From Tipula vernalis (Eukaryota > Arthropoda > Insecta > Diptera > Tipulidae), in assembly GCA_958295665.1 (NCBI GenBank), contig OY282560.1, positions 305,455,236-305,519,235 on the forward strand: a stretch of 64,000 nt of DNA. Direction: 5' to 3'. A program made the position numbers and the translations under genes. Numbering within the stretch: position 1 is the first letter of the stretch; every line of letters starts with the position of its first letter. Shown here piece after piece: positions 10,809-21,252 of this stretch. The notes below the pieces were generated by a model. It saw only the letters and a program-made list of their open reading frames with translations, was not told where the DNA came from and searched no databases.

Positions 10809-11450
10809 AAGTCTGCTTCTATTTCGTTGTGATTTATTGGTTTGAAACTTTTGTAAGCCCCATATTCCAATAATTTATTTATAAATCAAAGGAACTTTTG
10901 GTAATAAACTCACCAAATGGATCAATAATTGTTGTTGGCTTTAAACTGATTGATGAATGGTTTGAAATACATCTTTTTCGTCGGAGGTGCTACGCAGGAT
11001 GCAGCCCGATTCTCAAAGTCCGTGTTCAGTCACATCATTTTTTATTTTCTCTTAGTGAGAGTTGCGTAGTTTTTTTATTGAATATATTCCAAAATGTATG
11101 TTGGCGATTGGATTCTATTGATATATTTCGCTGTATGTAACAATCCTTGTCCAAACAGTATTTTTCATCGATTACATATGGAACCTCTTCTGTTTCGAAA
11201 TGCACCTGCTCTTATCGCTTCATAATGGCATATTCCCCTAAGGACCTTTTTGGGGCCTTATAATACTAACAATTAATAGTGTTTTGATTTGCTCGTCTAC
11301 TTCGGTTCTCTTATCTATTGAACGTGGGTAGGTCTTGTTATAAATTAGCTCATCAATTGTGCTTTTAACTCTCACATTCAGATCGATAACTTGTTAACAT
11401 TTTATTGAAAATTTGTTTATTACATATCTTACTATTGTTGTATTTTAACA
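10809..11450. other. Spacer, nothing recognised
   Basis: AT-rich, with an unrecognised 80-codon frame at 10898-11140. No domain, repeat or regulatory motif that I can support. Confidence 0.4.
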
Positions 11451-11637
11451 GACAGATTTACATTTATTGAATTCATTTTTTTATTTTTTTTTATTATGTT
11501 AGAATTATTTTAGAAATTTATGATGACTTTTAATTTGACAGTAAAGTAATTATATTAAAAATCATCAAAAATTTCCAAAATAATTCTAACATAATAAAAA
11601 AAAATAAAAAAATGAATTCAATAAATGTAAATCCGTC
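11451..11637. repeat. Long near-perfect hairpin (82-nt arms)
   Basis: The left arm 11451-11532 and right arm 11556-11637 match with four mismatches around a 23-nt loop. The arms begin GACAGATTTACATTTATTGA (left) and end with the complement on the right, CAATAAATGTAAATCCGTC. The sequence is unrelated to the hairpin 640 bases upstream. A MITE or foldback remnant is the simplest reading, and a hairpin-RNA source is an alternative. Confidence 0.93.
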
Positions 11638-12354
11638 ATTTTGACGGGTCGGTAGTTCTAGTGTTAAATTTTTCGACTAAATGATTGTCTCTAATTTCAG
11701 TTAGTTGAGAGTCGAGTTTCCGGTGCTATTGCGCTATTGCGGATTCTGGTTAAACAGTTGCTGTTTATGAGGATTCCTACCTTTCTTTGAATCTGATTCC
11801 TTTTTGATGTTGGGGTTTTGATAATCTGATCAATTTAGCTCTTTAATATTGTTGGCTTTGGCTGCATTGAGCTTAGTGGTAGTTTACGATTCTGCTGTTG
11901 TTGAATATTATATCTCACGCTTATTAAAATTCACCTGTTGGTTGGTTTGTTGTTTGTGTGGGCAAAATTTTATAATCAGAGTTTATCCCACTTCCAGATA
12001 TCACATTAAGCTGGAATTTTGCACGCACCTTTATTTCAGGTGACAATGCAATACAGCAGAGTTTAAATTTTCGCTCTTTTAGAGCTCTTTATTAAAAGTT
12101 TCGCGCTTGCTTCCAACAAAATTTTTTTTTCAGTTTGCTTTTACGCTCTTACTCTCTAATGATAAACACAAAAAAAATTATCTCGCTCTTTCAAAGTGAT
12201 TTAAATTTTTATTTTTAATTTTTCTTTTAAAACAGGGAGCGTAAAAGTTAAAAATATCGCTCCCAACCCATTCTACAGAGCGATTGAAGAAAATACATTA
12301 GGGAGCAATATTTTTTTTAACACACGAAAAAAGTTCGATAAACGATATAAATTT
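11638..12354. other. AT-rich spacer with scattered CGCTCT/GGGAGC motifs
   Basis: No genes. Between 12060 and 12310 the motif GCTCTTT recurs and its complement-like GGGAGC appears later (TTTTCGCTCTTTTAGAGC near 12070, GGGAGCGTAAAAG near 12235, GGGAGCAATATT near 12301). This suggests a degraded inverted-repeat element whose ends I cannot fix. Confidence 0.35.
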
Positions 12355-12730
12355 ATGGAATATAGCCAACTAGGAAGGAACTTGACTATTTATTAACTGA
12401 TTTTAGAGACATGTGACATGCGCGATAGAAGTGGGATTCTAAAATGATTTTTAGATGAAGTTCTGCAGTGTGGCCAACTAGGATGGAACTTGGCTATTTC
12501 TCAACCGATTTTAGTGAAATTTGACATGGTGAGTTGGGATTCTAAAATGATTTTCGGATCAAGTTCTGGAATATGACCAATTTTGATGGAACTTGGCTAT
12601 TCCTTAACAGATTTTAGAGAAATTTGACATGTGCGTTGAACAATGGGACTCTAAAATGATTTTTAGATGAAGTTCTGAAATATGGCCAGCTAGGATGGAA
12701 CTTGGCTATTCTTTAACCATTGTATCAAAT
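12355..12730 (+). repeat. Tandem array of 105-109 bp units (family R108, locus A)
   Basis: About 3.5 direct units. Each contains GGAACTTGGCTATT, TTTTAGNGAAATTTGACATG, GGGATTCTAAAATGATTTT and GAAGTTCTGNAATATGGCCA. The GGCCA-equivalent positions fall at 12365, 12473, 12576 and 12685, giving spacings of 108, 103 and 109. The same unit recurs at 24945-25775 and 57945-58612, where it is arranged head to head. It is non-coding. Confidence 0.92.
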
Positions 12731-15077
12731 GAAGTGTAACAAAATTATAAAAACAGATTTCGTAACACACCAAAATTGTAAAAAACCTTTTCGTGATGAC
12801 CCGAAGTCACATGACTATGTGAATTCAGGTAATAATTGCTTAAGAAAGAAAGAAAGAGAGAGAGAGAGTGAGTAAAACTTATCCAAAGCTGTTTAAGTGA
12901 CTCAACATTTTAAGTCGGTTGGCCTTTCAAGCTGTTGTATTGCTAAGTCGATTTCAAGCTGTTATATTGCAAAGTCCTTGCGTGGGATGATCGATTTACG
13001 TGTTGCTGTGCTTATACGTATGTTGCTATCTAATGGTGGGCTTTTCAAGATTAAACGGTAAGCGAAAATTTCGATAATCACTTTCTACACCTATGTAAAA
13101 TTCAAGTTTTAAATTTCACTGCTGAATTTCCCATCTATGAGAGATGCAGGTGAGAGCTTGCACTAAATCGTAAGCTGCATCCAGTATACCTGTAAAATTA
13201 TTTTTTTCCGTTCAAATTTAAATCCTGATCCAAACCAATTATTACGAGAATTCAATTGAACCATAAAAATCATGTTCTACCTGCATCTTAGCATTTTAGT
13301 ACCATCTAAATCTTGGTCGTGTAATAAATTCTCTTTTTTTATTTGCTTTTTCCTCATGATGAAATGGAAACTAAACGAGGATTTCGATTTTTTTTTTTTT
13401 GGTTTCAAATCTTTTTTGACTTGTAGAAGTTCGACAATTTTTTTTTTTTTTTTTTTTTGTGAATAAATTGAATCATTTGAGCATGTACTGGTATATTTAT
13501 GTGCATAAATTAAAACCATATTTGTGTAGTTTTTAGTAAAATTTAACATGTTGGTAACCAAAGATTGTTATACCAAAACTGGATTAACCCTATTTAATTT
13601 CCTCATTAAAATTTTAATCTGTCTCTGTGTGTAAATATTTATGCATATGTTATTTTTGAAACACTTACATCGGTTGAATACTAAAAAAAAACAACCCTCA
13701 TCCTTAATCGTACATAACCTTTATAACACTAAACAACCGCACTAACTTTATGTACAACAACCAAATAAAATGTAACAAAAAAGTAGCTAAAAGCCTTTAT
13801 TACAAAAAATTGGGAAGTATCTTATGTATTTGGGTAAGTGTCGCACCTCGCACGCACCAAGGACCAAGCACACCAAATAATGAACCTAAATTTTCCTATA
13901 TATGAATTTTGGCTTTGCTTTTCTACAAAAATCTTGTGTCTCGTTGTTTTTTGTTTCTTACTGTTAACTGTACCCAGTTTTTTAGGGTTAGATTTTCATT
14001 TTACTCCGTTTTTTTATACGACTTTTGTGTTGTTGGTTTTGTGATTTCGAAAAAAAAAATCTTCCTTGATTTCATCTTTTTTATTTATCCTCCTTTAAAA
14101 ATCCATGAAAATAAAATAAAATCTCATAATAAATCTCACATAAGACACATTTTTTTTATTGAGAAGATAACTTTTTTTTTATTTTTGTGCTAAAGGATGA
14201 TATAAGGTTTTGGATGATGACTTTTGATTTTCATTTTTATTAAGGAAAATGGTATAAAAAAAATTTGATATACTGTGAGATATTAAGTGTGGAATAAAGA
14301 GATGTACTACATACGTATGTGAATTAAAATTGTAAGATGAATATGTTAAGCAAGTTGTTGGGATATTTTGTGGAAAATTAATTTTTTCCGGGGTTTTGTG
14401 TATACGGTTGGGATATTTCATGACAAATTATAAATTTATTAGTGTTTCTACGTGATCTCAGTTAGAATTGGCTGTACTTGCACATGGATATCCCGTAATA
14501 AAAGGGTTGATGAAGCCAGAAATAATTTAATTTAAAATCGAGGAATCAAGCTACTAAGGTATACTTAGCGATAAGACTAATTTTGTCAAAAAATATGTTT
14601 GAAATGCCGGTCGATATAACAAGTATTTAGCAATGCCTTTAGAAATAATGAAAAAAGCGTGATCTATATTCAAGTCTGAAACTACCAAAAATACCGATAT
14701 ATTGCCTAACAAGTTAGTTGTTATTTTCGTTTATTTTCGGAAATAACGGAAAACGAAAATAACGAATGCAATAACATTTATTTTAAATTTTTAAATTCTA
14801 TGATATTGTTCTCGATTCAATGTAAATTTTTTATTTTTGTTTTCTTCCATTATTTCAAGGAAAACTCTATACAATTTAAAGAAAAACCATTTCCACCTGA
14901 ATTAACCGCATTTCTTTGACGTTTGATAAGATCCAAATCATGTTTTATGAATCCACAGGCTTTCAAATTTTGATCCAAATTTCCTAAATTATTGTTGTTG
15001 CTTTCCATGTAAACTTGGATCTGATCCGGATCACTATGCGTCAAGAAAGCGGATATTATCACTGTCTTTAATACCCT
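12731..15077. other. AT-rich spacer with microsatellites
   Basis: No gene recognised on either strand. It holds an AGAA/GA microsatellite (about 12842-12868), long T runs (about 13388-13400 and 13438-13458) and a short hairpin near 14718-14757 (GTTATTTTCGTTT paired with AAACGAAAATAAC). A 70-codon minus frame at 14850-15062 is unexplained and probably chance. Confidence 0.45.
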
Positions 15078-15227
15078 AAACAGACTGCGATTTAATAAAA
15101 CTGATTTAGTGAATTTTTCGAGATTAGTCGCAGTGTGTCGACCTTGATTTTAGCCAATCCCTTTGTTTTTGCATAGAATAATTAAACTATTTTAGCTAAA
15201 TCGTATTTATTAAACCACAGTCTGTCT
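15078..15227. repeat. Small MITE-like inverted repeat
   Basis: Terminal arms of about 30 bases: AACAGACTGCGATTTAATAA at 15079 and, inverted, TTATTAAACCACAGTCTGT ending near 15225. A second block (ATTTAG/CTAAAT) extends the pairing inward. The internal sequence is short and non-coding. Confidence 0.65.
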
Positions 15228-15594
15228 ACTTTACAGAGGTTCTACACAACTGAATTTTTTGTAAACGTCACGCTAGCTCTAGCACAGTACATTTATGGAA
15301 ATTAATTAGAATAAATATACAAACAGATTTGTTTTTACTTCATATGCTTATATCTGGCGAATAAATGTCAAATATGTAAGTATTTCTCATATCGTAACAA
15401 GTATTCAGAAAAAAGTTGGGTTGGTAGTTTGGAAATCGGAAGTTAAAAAAACCTATTTATAAACAAACCGATTTACATTCATGACTCGTGAATAGAGCTC
15501 GGATGTTTATGCTAAAATAATGAAAATATGTACACAAATCGGAAAATATAAACTATAAATTTTACACTAAACTACAAAAATTCATTTCATATGT

Positions 15595-15790
15595 TCTGTG
15601 AATGCTATAAATTTTACAAATACAAACTCCTTAAGTTTTGTAAATTTTGTAAATTCTATAAATTTTCTATATTCCTTAAATTCTACAAATTTTACTTATT
15701 CAAAAATTTAATAATTTCTATAAATTCTATCAAGTTTATAAATATTTCAAAAAATTCGATTGATTCGTTAAATTCTACTATTATCTAAGT
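15595..15790. repeat. Degenerate AT minisatellite (AATTCTATA type)
   Basis: Runs of 'AAATTTTACAAATTCTATAAA'-like units of about 9 bases. It is the same simple-repeat class as the much longer tract at 22085-24470. The open frame it produces (Phe/Tyr/Lys-rich) is a by-product of the repeat. Confidence 0.75.
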
Positions 15791-15837
15791 TTATTACAAA
15801 TACCTAAAATCTCCTCTTCCTAATTCTAAGAACGAAA

Positions 15838-16190
15838 TCGAATTTTGCCAGATTTCCCACTTGAAACTCCAACTGAATTTTTTTTTACTGCAACAGTATT
15901 TGACAAGACAAACATACTACTCTATAGGCTAATTTTATATAAAGTTTGATTTTTGGAAAATCGAATTTTCCCAGAATTCTTTTGCAGCGATAGCTATATT
16001 ACACATCAAATCAATCCATCTCTGGATATAACAATCTAGAGGCTGATATTAGACAAAATTCCAAGTAGTTTTTGGAAAATCCAATTTTCCCAGATTTCCC
16101 ACGGAAAATTTTAATTGGAATATTTTCCAGAGGTAGCTTTTGACTAAACAAGTCAAATCAATCCATGTCCAGACATAACATTTTAAAGTG
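15838..16190 (+). repeat. Three direct units of family R150 (locus A)
   Basis: Units begin near 15838, 15962 and 16082 with GAATTTTNCCAGA. They continue through TTTCCCAC, a GATAGCTAT-type block, ATCAATCCATCTC and AGACATAACA. The same unit, about 150 bp and better preserved, forms the body of the foldback-like element at 56104-57040. Here units are shortened to ~120 bp by deletions. Confidence 0.82.
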
Positions 16191-16261
16191 TTATCTGGAT
16201 TGGGTACAGATTTCTAAAACCCAATATTCCAAGCCCAAAATTCCCAATCCAAAATTCCAAA

Positions 16262-16340
16262 AACTCTCATTCCAATTTATTTTCCAGAAAATAGAGGTCG
16301 ATTGTCTCTATTTTCCGGAAAATAAATTGGAATGGGAGTT
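16262..16340. repeat. Short hairpin, ~35-nt arms
   Basis: AACTCTCATTCCAATTTATT on the left pairs with AATAAATTGGAATGGGAGTT on the right. The pairing continues inward through TTTTCC and AGAAAATAGAG around a loop of about 9 bases, with two mismatches seen. It sits just after the R150 units. Confidence 0.88.
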
Positions 16341-16404
16341 TAAAGGTTTATTATGCGCGTTCGAAATGTAATTTCATTATGCATATTATAAATATTTCAA
16401 TTAA

Positions 16405-16761
16405 TCAGATTTTGAAATCACTGTCAAACAGGGCGCAAAAGAATACTTCGCCGAAACTGAGTTTAGGAGATGTTTTTTCCATTTTGGACAGCTACTTTGG
16501 AGGAGGATACAAAAACTAAAGCTATCACGAAAATACGGCAATTCGGATGAATTTTCGTTGCAAGTAACAATGCTTAAGACTCTGGATTTCTTACATCCTG
16601 ATAATATTTGCAGATATTTTGAAGAATTTGAGCAAAATATAATTGGCGAAGACATAAAAAAAGTTGCTGCAAGTTTTAAAAAAAAGGTTATATCGGTTCA
16701 AAAGCAAAATTTAGTCCGAGTTTCTGGTCGATACATGACTCAGTTAAATCAAATTATCTAA
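16405..16761 (+). pseudogene. Mutator-like (MULE) transposase fragment
   Basis: A frame of 118 codons opens right after a stop at 16402-16404 and ends at 16759-16761. It starts with SDFEITV, then RRCFFHFGQLLWRRIQKLKL, SRKYGNSDEFSLQV and LDFLHPDNICRYFEEFEQ. The DFE ... GCFFHF-Q-LWR-IQ arrangement is the central-to-C-terminal part of the MULE transposase domain, which cuts and pastes MULE DNA transposons. The final part (KKVISVQKQNLV) is uncertain. The N-terminal first Asp region is missing because the frame starts at the second block. The absence of internal stops over 118 codons is notable for such a truncated copy. Confidence 0.72.
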
Positions 16762-16910
16762 AAACCCAAAATTCGGTCGAAGTATTCTAACTTAAATTCA
16801 ACTTCAACTGCAACCAGATTCTAACTTCTGTTCTGGAAATGACGAGTTTTCCTTGTTGTAAAGTTGATCAGTTAACTGATTACGATGAATTGCTCGATGG
16901 GGCAAATGCT

Positions 16911-16966
16911 CTGCCGGATCACAAATATACGCTTCTGCGCAGAAGCGTATATTTGTGATCCGGCAG
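16911..16966. repeat. Perfect 56-bp palindrome without spacer
   Basis: CTGCCGGATCACAAATATAC plus GCTTCTGC (16911-16938) is followed at once by its exact reverse complement (16939-16966). There is no loop and no mismatch. The centre is CTTCTGC/GCAGAAG. Pairing stops at the first base outside on both sides. Confidence 0.97.
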
Positions 16967-17239
16967 CTCGGATCCGGCTCGAATGACCAGTTGTTGAGGC
17001 AATTAACTATTACGTTGATATGTACAGTACTAAAATTGTTGGCGTAGGTTATTAATAAGATAGTTAATTCGTTACTCCCTTGCAACTCCAGCCTGTACGG
17101 AATTTATTATTTACTGGATTAGTGAAAATTGGTCTACCGTGCTAATTTTTTTCACCAGAAGATTAAAGTTTAAATACATGTGTATTATCGAAAGATTGCC
17201 TAAATAAAACCTAACAGTTTACAAGCTCAGATAATTCTC

Positions 17240-17870
17240 GGTGATTTTAAGACGACTTTCTTCGGTAATCTTCTGGTCTCACTTTTTCAATTTCTTTAAG
17301 ATTTTTTTTTTTTAAATAGAATTTCTCGGTAATTAAATTTTATTGTCTCTTCGGGAGAACCGAAATTACCGTGACTATAATTTTTAAATTTGGAATTAGC
17401 TTAAAATGTCTATAAAATTACCGAGGGAACCATTTTGATCGTGTCAGTAATTTAGTGCGAAAATACCTATACAAAAGTACGTAATTTAGCGCTCTTTGGT
17501 CGTTTTAGATTACCTGAAAATGATTGCAAAAATTACTAAAAATTAATGAAGGTTACGTTGGGCTGATCAGAAAAAAAAGATCCTTATAATGTTGCGTGTA
17601 CCGTCAATGATCTGGACTGACATTTTGCAGTAATCTTAGAAAATAAATTTACCTATTCAATTAACTGGATTGCTATCAAGGAATACATGAACATTCGATA
17701 TTTTAAGGTATTCTAGAACTATCAAAATGCCCATTCGATGAAGTAATTTCGACAAGAAAAATTCTATAAATGAGTTGCTACACTTATAGCAATATGGACT
17801 GATAAAAATATCAGTAATCTTGGGAAATCTTAGACCAGAAACATACCGATTCGATCAGGTAATCGTTGTC
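17240..17870. repeat. Possible degenerate ~183-bp tandem repeat
   Basis: CAGTAATYTT/GGTAATCTT motifs recur at about 17261, 17446, 17628 and 17813, spaced 182-185 bases. Unit ends are alike in two cases (ATCTGGACTGACATTTTGCA and ATATGGACTGATAAAAATATC). A related stretch (GTAATTTTGCTGGTCTC) lies at about 19333. Internal similarity is weak, so this may be chance or a very old satellite. Confidence 0.35.
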
Positions 17871-17879
17871 ACAAAAAAT

Positions 17880-18368
17880 CATATAAATATACCTTCTCCC
17901 ATCTTCCTGGCAGCTTATCAATTCCTTCCGTGTAAGATTTGGTTGGTTTAAAGTAGGAGAAATTTTCGACAGCCTGACTGGTTTTATCTTGAAAATTGCA
18001 AAAATTCTAAAAAAAAAAAAAATTTGTAAAGAACAAAAAACGACTGGAGCCACCCTTGATGTATGTATGTGGTCGTGCATTGTCTTGTAAAAGAATGACT
18101 TTTTACTATTGACGAGTGTAGGACACTTTGCGTGGTATTTCCCTTACATCCCTTGCAGCTGCCTACCATACGTTTCTGCAGTAATCGACTTCAACAACTC
18201 GTGATGACTTATACTTATTTGTAGCGATTGACATGGGATCATCTTTATTCCCTGTTCATGGAGATTGTGAGGTACATAATATTCTCCTAACTTCTTGACT
18301 TCTCTAATTTGTGTAGTATTCGGACGGATGTTTACCGTCCACGTGTGCTGTTGAATATGTCCTTCCAC
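17880..18368 (-). pseudogene. Mariner-like transposase remnant (copy 1)
   Basis: On the minus strand, from about 18368: a WVPH-like block (LGEYYVPHNLHEQ), the CQSLQISI helix region, ELLKSITAETYGRQL, then LVNSKKVILLQDNARPH (second catalytic Asp, near 18090). A C-terminal TEGIDKLPGRWEKVY follows around 17920. The segment carrying the first catalytic Asp (TGDEKW region) is deleted between CQSLQ and ELLKS. The region between NARPH and the C-terminus, with the third Asp, is also gone. Frames change at least twice. Mariner transposase cuts the element at its inverted repeats and inserts at TA. Confidence 0.85.
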
Positions 18369-19003
18369 CTAGACTACCGCTGCGACGTATCGATTGTACC
18401 GAGTTACTCGCACGTCTAAAAATGTATGCTCCCGAACGCCGAATGCATCAACGATCCTGAGAATATCATGGGTGTTCAATTCAGTTTTCGAAATTTACGA
18501 TTTTCACTTGTCGAGGGATTTGTTCAAGAATGGTTTATTTAAGTTTTTTTTTTAATAATTTAGTTAGCCGTAATTATTTGTACCATTTGTAGTCACTGTA
18601 GGTATCAAATAAATAAATAACTAAATAATTTATCCAGGTGGCGGCAAATAGTGTTGATTGTGATGAATTAAGACTTTCTGTTAAATCTCTTGTTGATTTG
18701 CATGGATTTTGCACCAATAATGCCTTTAAAAGGTTTTTGTCAAATCGAGAGGATATTCAGCCCTCGGCACCAAACCAATTTTTAACTGCCCGATCGGTTA
18801 TTAGTCCTCCACTATATACACTGCAATTTTTTTCAGCTTTCGCTGTAGCACTATTTCCTTGTTAACATTCTCAAAGCATCACATGCGAATAAGCACTTTT
18901 TGGATATTCATTTTAGGGGTTAGGAACAACACTTTAATGTAACGTGCACCGCACAAAACAGTTGTCAGAATGTGTAGATACAAACAATAAATTCTACCTA
19001 CCT
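18369..19003. other. Spacer; eroded 5' side of mariner copy 1
   Basis: 18369-18540 may hold the degraded N-terminal part of the mariner. A 75-codon plus-strand frame at 18638-18865 (DELRLSVKSLVDLHGF) resembles nothing I recognise. Confidence 0.35.
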
Positions 19004-19255
19004 GGGGGCCTATTCTCGAATTCCACATCCATTTTCCACATGTGGACATCTGTCATAGTTGTCAAAAAATGGTTCAAAAATTGTAATTCGTATATAAAAC
19101 ACATGCGGCATTGACATTTTCCTATATGGGGAATTTTTCCACATGCTTATACCCATTCGGAAATATTCCCTTAGTACCGAAAAAATTCAATTTTTATGAG
19201 TTTTGACAGATGTCCACATGTGGAAAATGGATGTGAAATTCGAGAATATGCCCCC
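19004..19255. mobile_element. MITE with 52-bp terminal inverted repeats (GGGGGC ends)
   Basis: The left end GGGGGCCTATTCTCGAATTC (19004) and right end GAATATGCCCCC (to 19255) begin inverted repeats of about 52 bases that contain CATTTTCCACATGTGGACAT and TGTCA. I see few differences between the arms. The ~150-bp middle is non-coding. Half of another copy lies at 49652-49705. Superfamily and target duplication are not determinable by eye. Confidence 0.88.
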
Positions 19256-19518
19256 TGTATTGAAAATTATTTACGATTCAACCTAATATTTTGTCAGTAA
19301 ATTACCGACACGATCATTCTGTATATCTGAGGTAATTTTGCTGGTCTCAATTTACAAAATGTTTGTCGGGCGCAAAATATGTAAAACGTGGAACACATTT
19401 AATTTAGAACCAATATTTCAAGCAAATAACTTGGTTACTATACAATATATTTGGTTCAGCCATATTAAGATCATTCGGTTTGTAAGTTGGAATAGTGCTT
19501 CTATTTGGTTTAATGTAC

Positions 19519-19776
19519 ATATCGATGGCAAAAGTGCATAACTATTTATCTATATTTTTGATATTTTTACAGTAGGCGGAAAAAAACGGAACAACCTGCC
19601 ATCTAGCTACACTACAATGAACTAACCAAATTAAATAATTGTTCATATTTGAACGTTCTGCGTGCACAAATTTTAATAAAAAGGTAAACAAATACTAGTT
19701 TTCTTACTGATAAACCAATAAAACGATTTTGGGAAATTTTGTAGATACACGGTTATGCACTTTTGCCATCGATATA
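19519..19776. mobile_element. Second MITE-like element, 26-bp inverted repeats
   Basis: ATATCGATGGCAAAAGTGCA (19519) and its complement TGCACTTTTGCCATCGATAT (ending 19776) bound ~258 bases of non-coding DNA. Pairing extends through the adjacent TAAC/GTTA, giving about 25-26 bases. The sequence is unrelated to the neighbouring GGGGGC MITE. Confidence 0.8.
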
Positions 19777-20079
19777 TCAAACAAGGTCATCAGGAAAAGC
19801 AACTACTTCGAAATTAAACTTAGCATAAAATATAGGATTGAAATAAATAAGAAATTGCAAAGGCCCTGGGTCTGTGGAACTCCATAATTTGGTTTGGATT
19901 TTACAAGTTTTTCATTATAGCTAAAACACAAAAGACAACACGTCGTCGTGACATAATTTCAAAAAAGATGGATACTGAGAAGAATAGCAGTTTTCTTGAC
20001 CATAAAGATGGTAATATTTCCATTCCCGATTGAGTTAGCTTATTTGAGATAGTCGGGCCACTATTAAACTGCTACGAAC

Positions 20080-20610
20080 TTATTTTCTTACGTCGAAAGT
20101 AGTCCAGAGCGGTCTCTCATCTCTTAACGAGATGGCAAAACAGTTCAACATACACTTGAAATGGACGCCAGGGAACTTCAGTATTGCGGAGAATGAAAAG
20201 GCAGATGAACTCGCTCGGCATGGTACAAATTGTCCCACTTTAACAAGTAAGGTTAATATTGAAATTTCGCTCTAGGCAGTTACTATAGCTAGGATTTGGC
20301 CAAAACTAGACCACGTAAGAACTGGACAGCTTTTAATACTTCAGCATCGCCATATATGTTCGTTGGGGTTGTTACCGGATACTATGTCATAGGTGATCAT
20401 GCGTAGAGACTCCTCAAATGATTACTGTAGAAGTTGCGAAGATGTAGAGGAAGACGAAACTGTACTACATCTACTATGCACTTGTCCCCGTCTAGCGTTA
20501 AGGAGATGGAAGTTTTTAGGAGCTCTTCTCCTCAGCGACCTGGCGGACCTCAATATGATGGACATCAGGTGTATTCAACGCATCGTTGTAAGCTCCGGAT
20601 GATTCAATGA
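20080..20610 (+). pseudogene. Non-LTR retrotransposon 3' end: RNase H and C-terminal Cys motif
   Basis: The RNase H C-terminal part reads LNEMAKQFNIHLKWTPGN followed by ENEKADELARHGTN, the classic W-PGH...NE-AD--AR block of RNase H-bearing non-LTR elements (I, LOA and related clades). After one stop and a frame change, 20393-20602 gives CRSCEDVEEDETVLHLLCTC and PRLALRRWKFLGALLL. That is the Cys-His-Cys (CxxC...HxxxxC) tail of these ORF2 proteins. His is replaced by Asn in PGH (PGN). RT and endonuclease are absent, as expected for a 5'-truncated insertion. Related repeats end about 90 bases downstream. Confidence 0.87.
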
Positions 20611-20682
20611 GTAGGGTTTTAAAATTTGTATTTGGTATGACTGGATAATTTTTGTGTCTTTGCCGGTCCTTAGGATAGCGAT

Positions 20683-20702
20683 CCTAACCTAACCTAACCT
20701 AA
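20683..20702 (+). repeat. (CCTAA)4 tail
   Basis: Four exact CCTAA pentamers at the 3' end of the non-LTR fragment. The reverse complement is TTAGG, the common insect telomere unit. The likely meaning is a 3' tail of the retrotransposon, not a telomere. Confidence 0.9.
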
Positions 20703-20904
20703 ACAAGGAAAAAGATCTAAACATCATTTTAGGATCCCATTTGCGTTGGGTATGCCAAAAAGTCGAATTTTATGAAAATAGGAAATGGCCACGTCACGTT
20801 GCAGATAGTGGACACACCTGGTAATTTCTCGTCCCCCACCAATTAAACCAAACTTTCATTAGATAAATAAAAAAATATATTTTGGTTGGCGTCTTTATTT
20901 TCCA

Positions 20905-21175
20905 TTGAAAAATTCGAACTTATTTACGCATGCAATGCTTGTTAAAGTTTATTAAACACGGGTCAAATCGACAAAAACCAAAACAAAAAAAATGTCGGCC
21001 TTCGATTAAGCTAAAACAAAAACAAAATTTCTTCCTTTTCTTTCAAATCATTATTTGTGCTTTATTTCAAAATTGTTTTTGTAACATCATGACAAAATAT
21101 TTGTTATACGTATCTACAATCTAAACCATGGCTAAAATCAAGTTTAATCAAGGAGGGCGACTTCCATATCAAATA
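20905..21175 (+). repeat. Dispersed repeat R-TTAGC, copy 1
   Basis: Contains CATGCAATG, TTATTAAACACGGGTCAA, CGATTAAGCTAAAACAAA and, at its right end, AAATCAAGTTTAATCAAGG plus GGCGACTTCCATATCAAA. All blocks recur at 26535-26830, but with most of the unit inverted relative to the AAATCAAG end. It abuts mariner copy 2. It is non-coding. Confidence 0.7.
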
Positions 21176-21252
21176 TTAGGTGTGTGTATATGACTTTGCC
21201 CTTTTTTGTTAAAATAAAACACATTTGCTTGTTTAGAAAATGAAAGAATTAT

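Noticed and set aside
13272..13561. Overlapping frames on both strands with Phe- or Lys-rich ends
   Set aside because: Generated by long T tracts; no recognisable domain.
14850..15062. 70-codon minus-strand frame (LGNLDQNLKACGFIKHDLDL)
   Set aside because: No family similarity, flanked by non-coding repeats, within chance length for this size of DNA.
20683..20702. Interstitial telomere
   Set aside because: Only four pentamers, placed at the 3' end of a non-LTR fragment; a retrotransposon tail is simpler.
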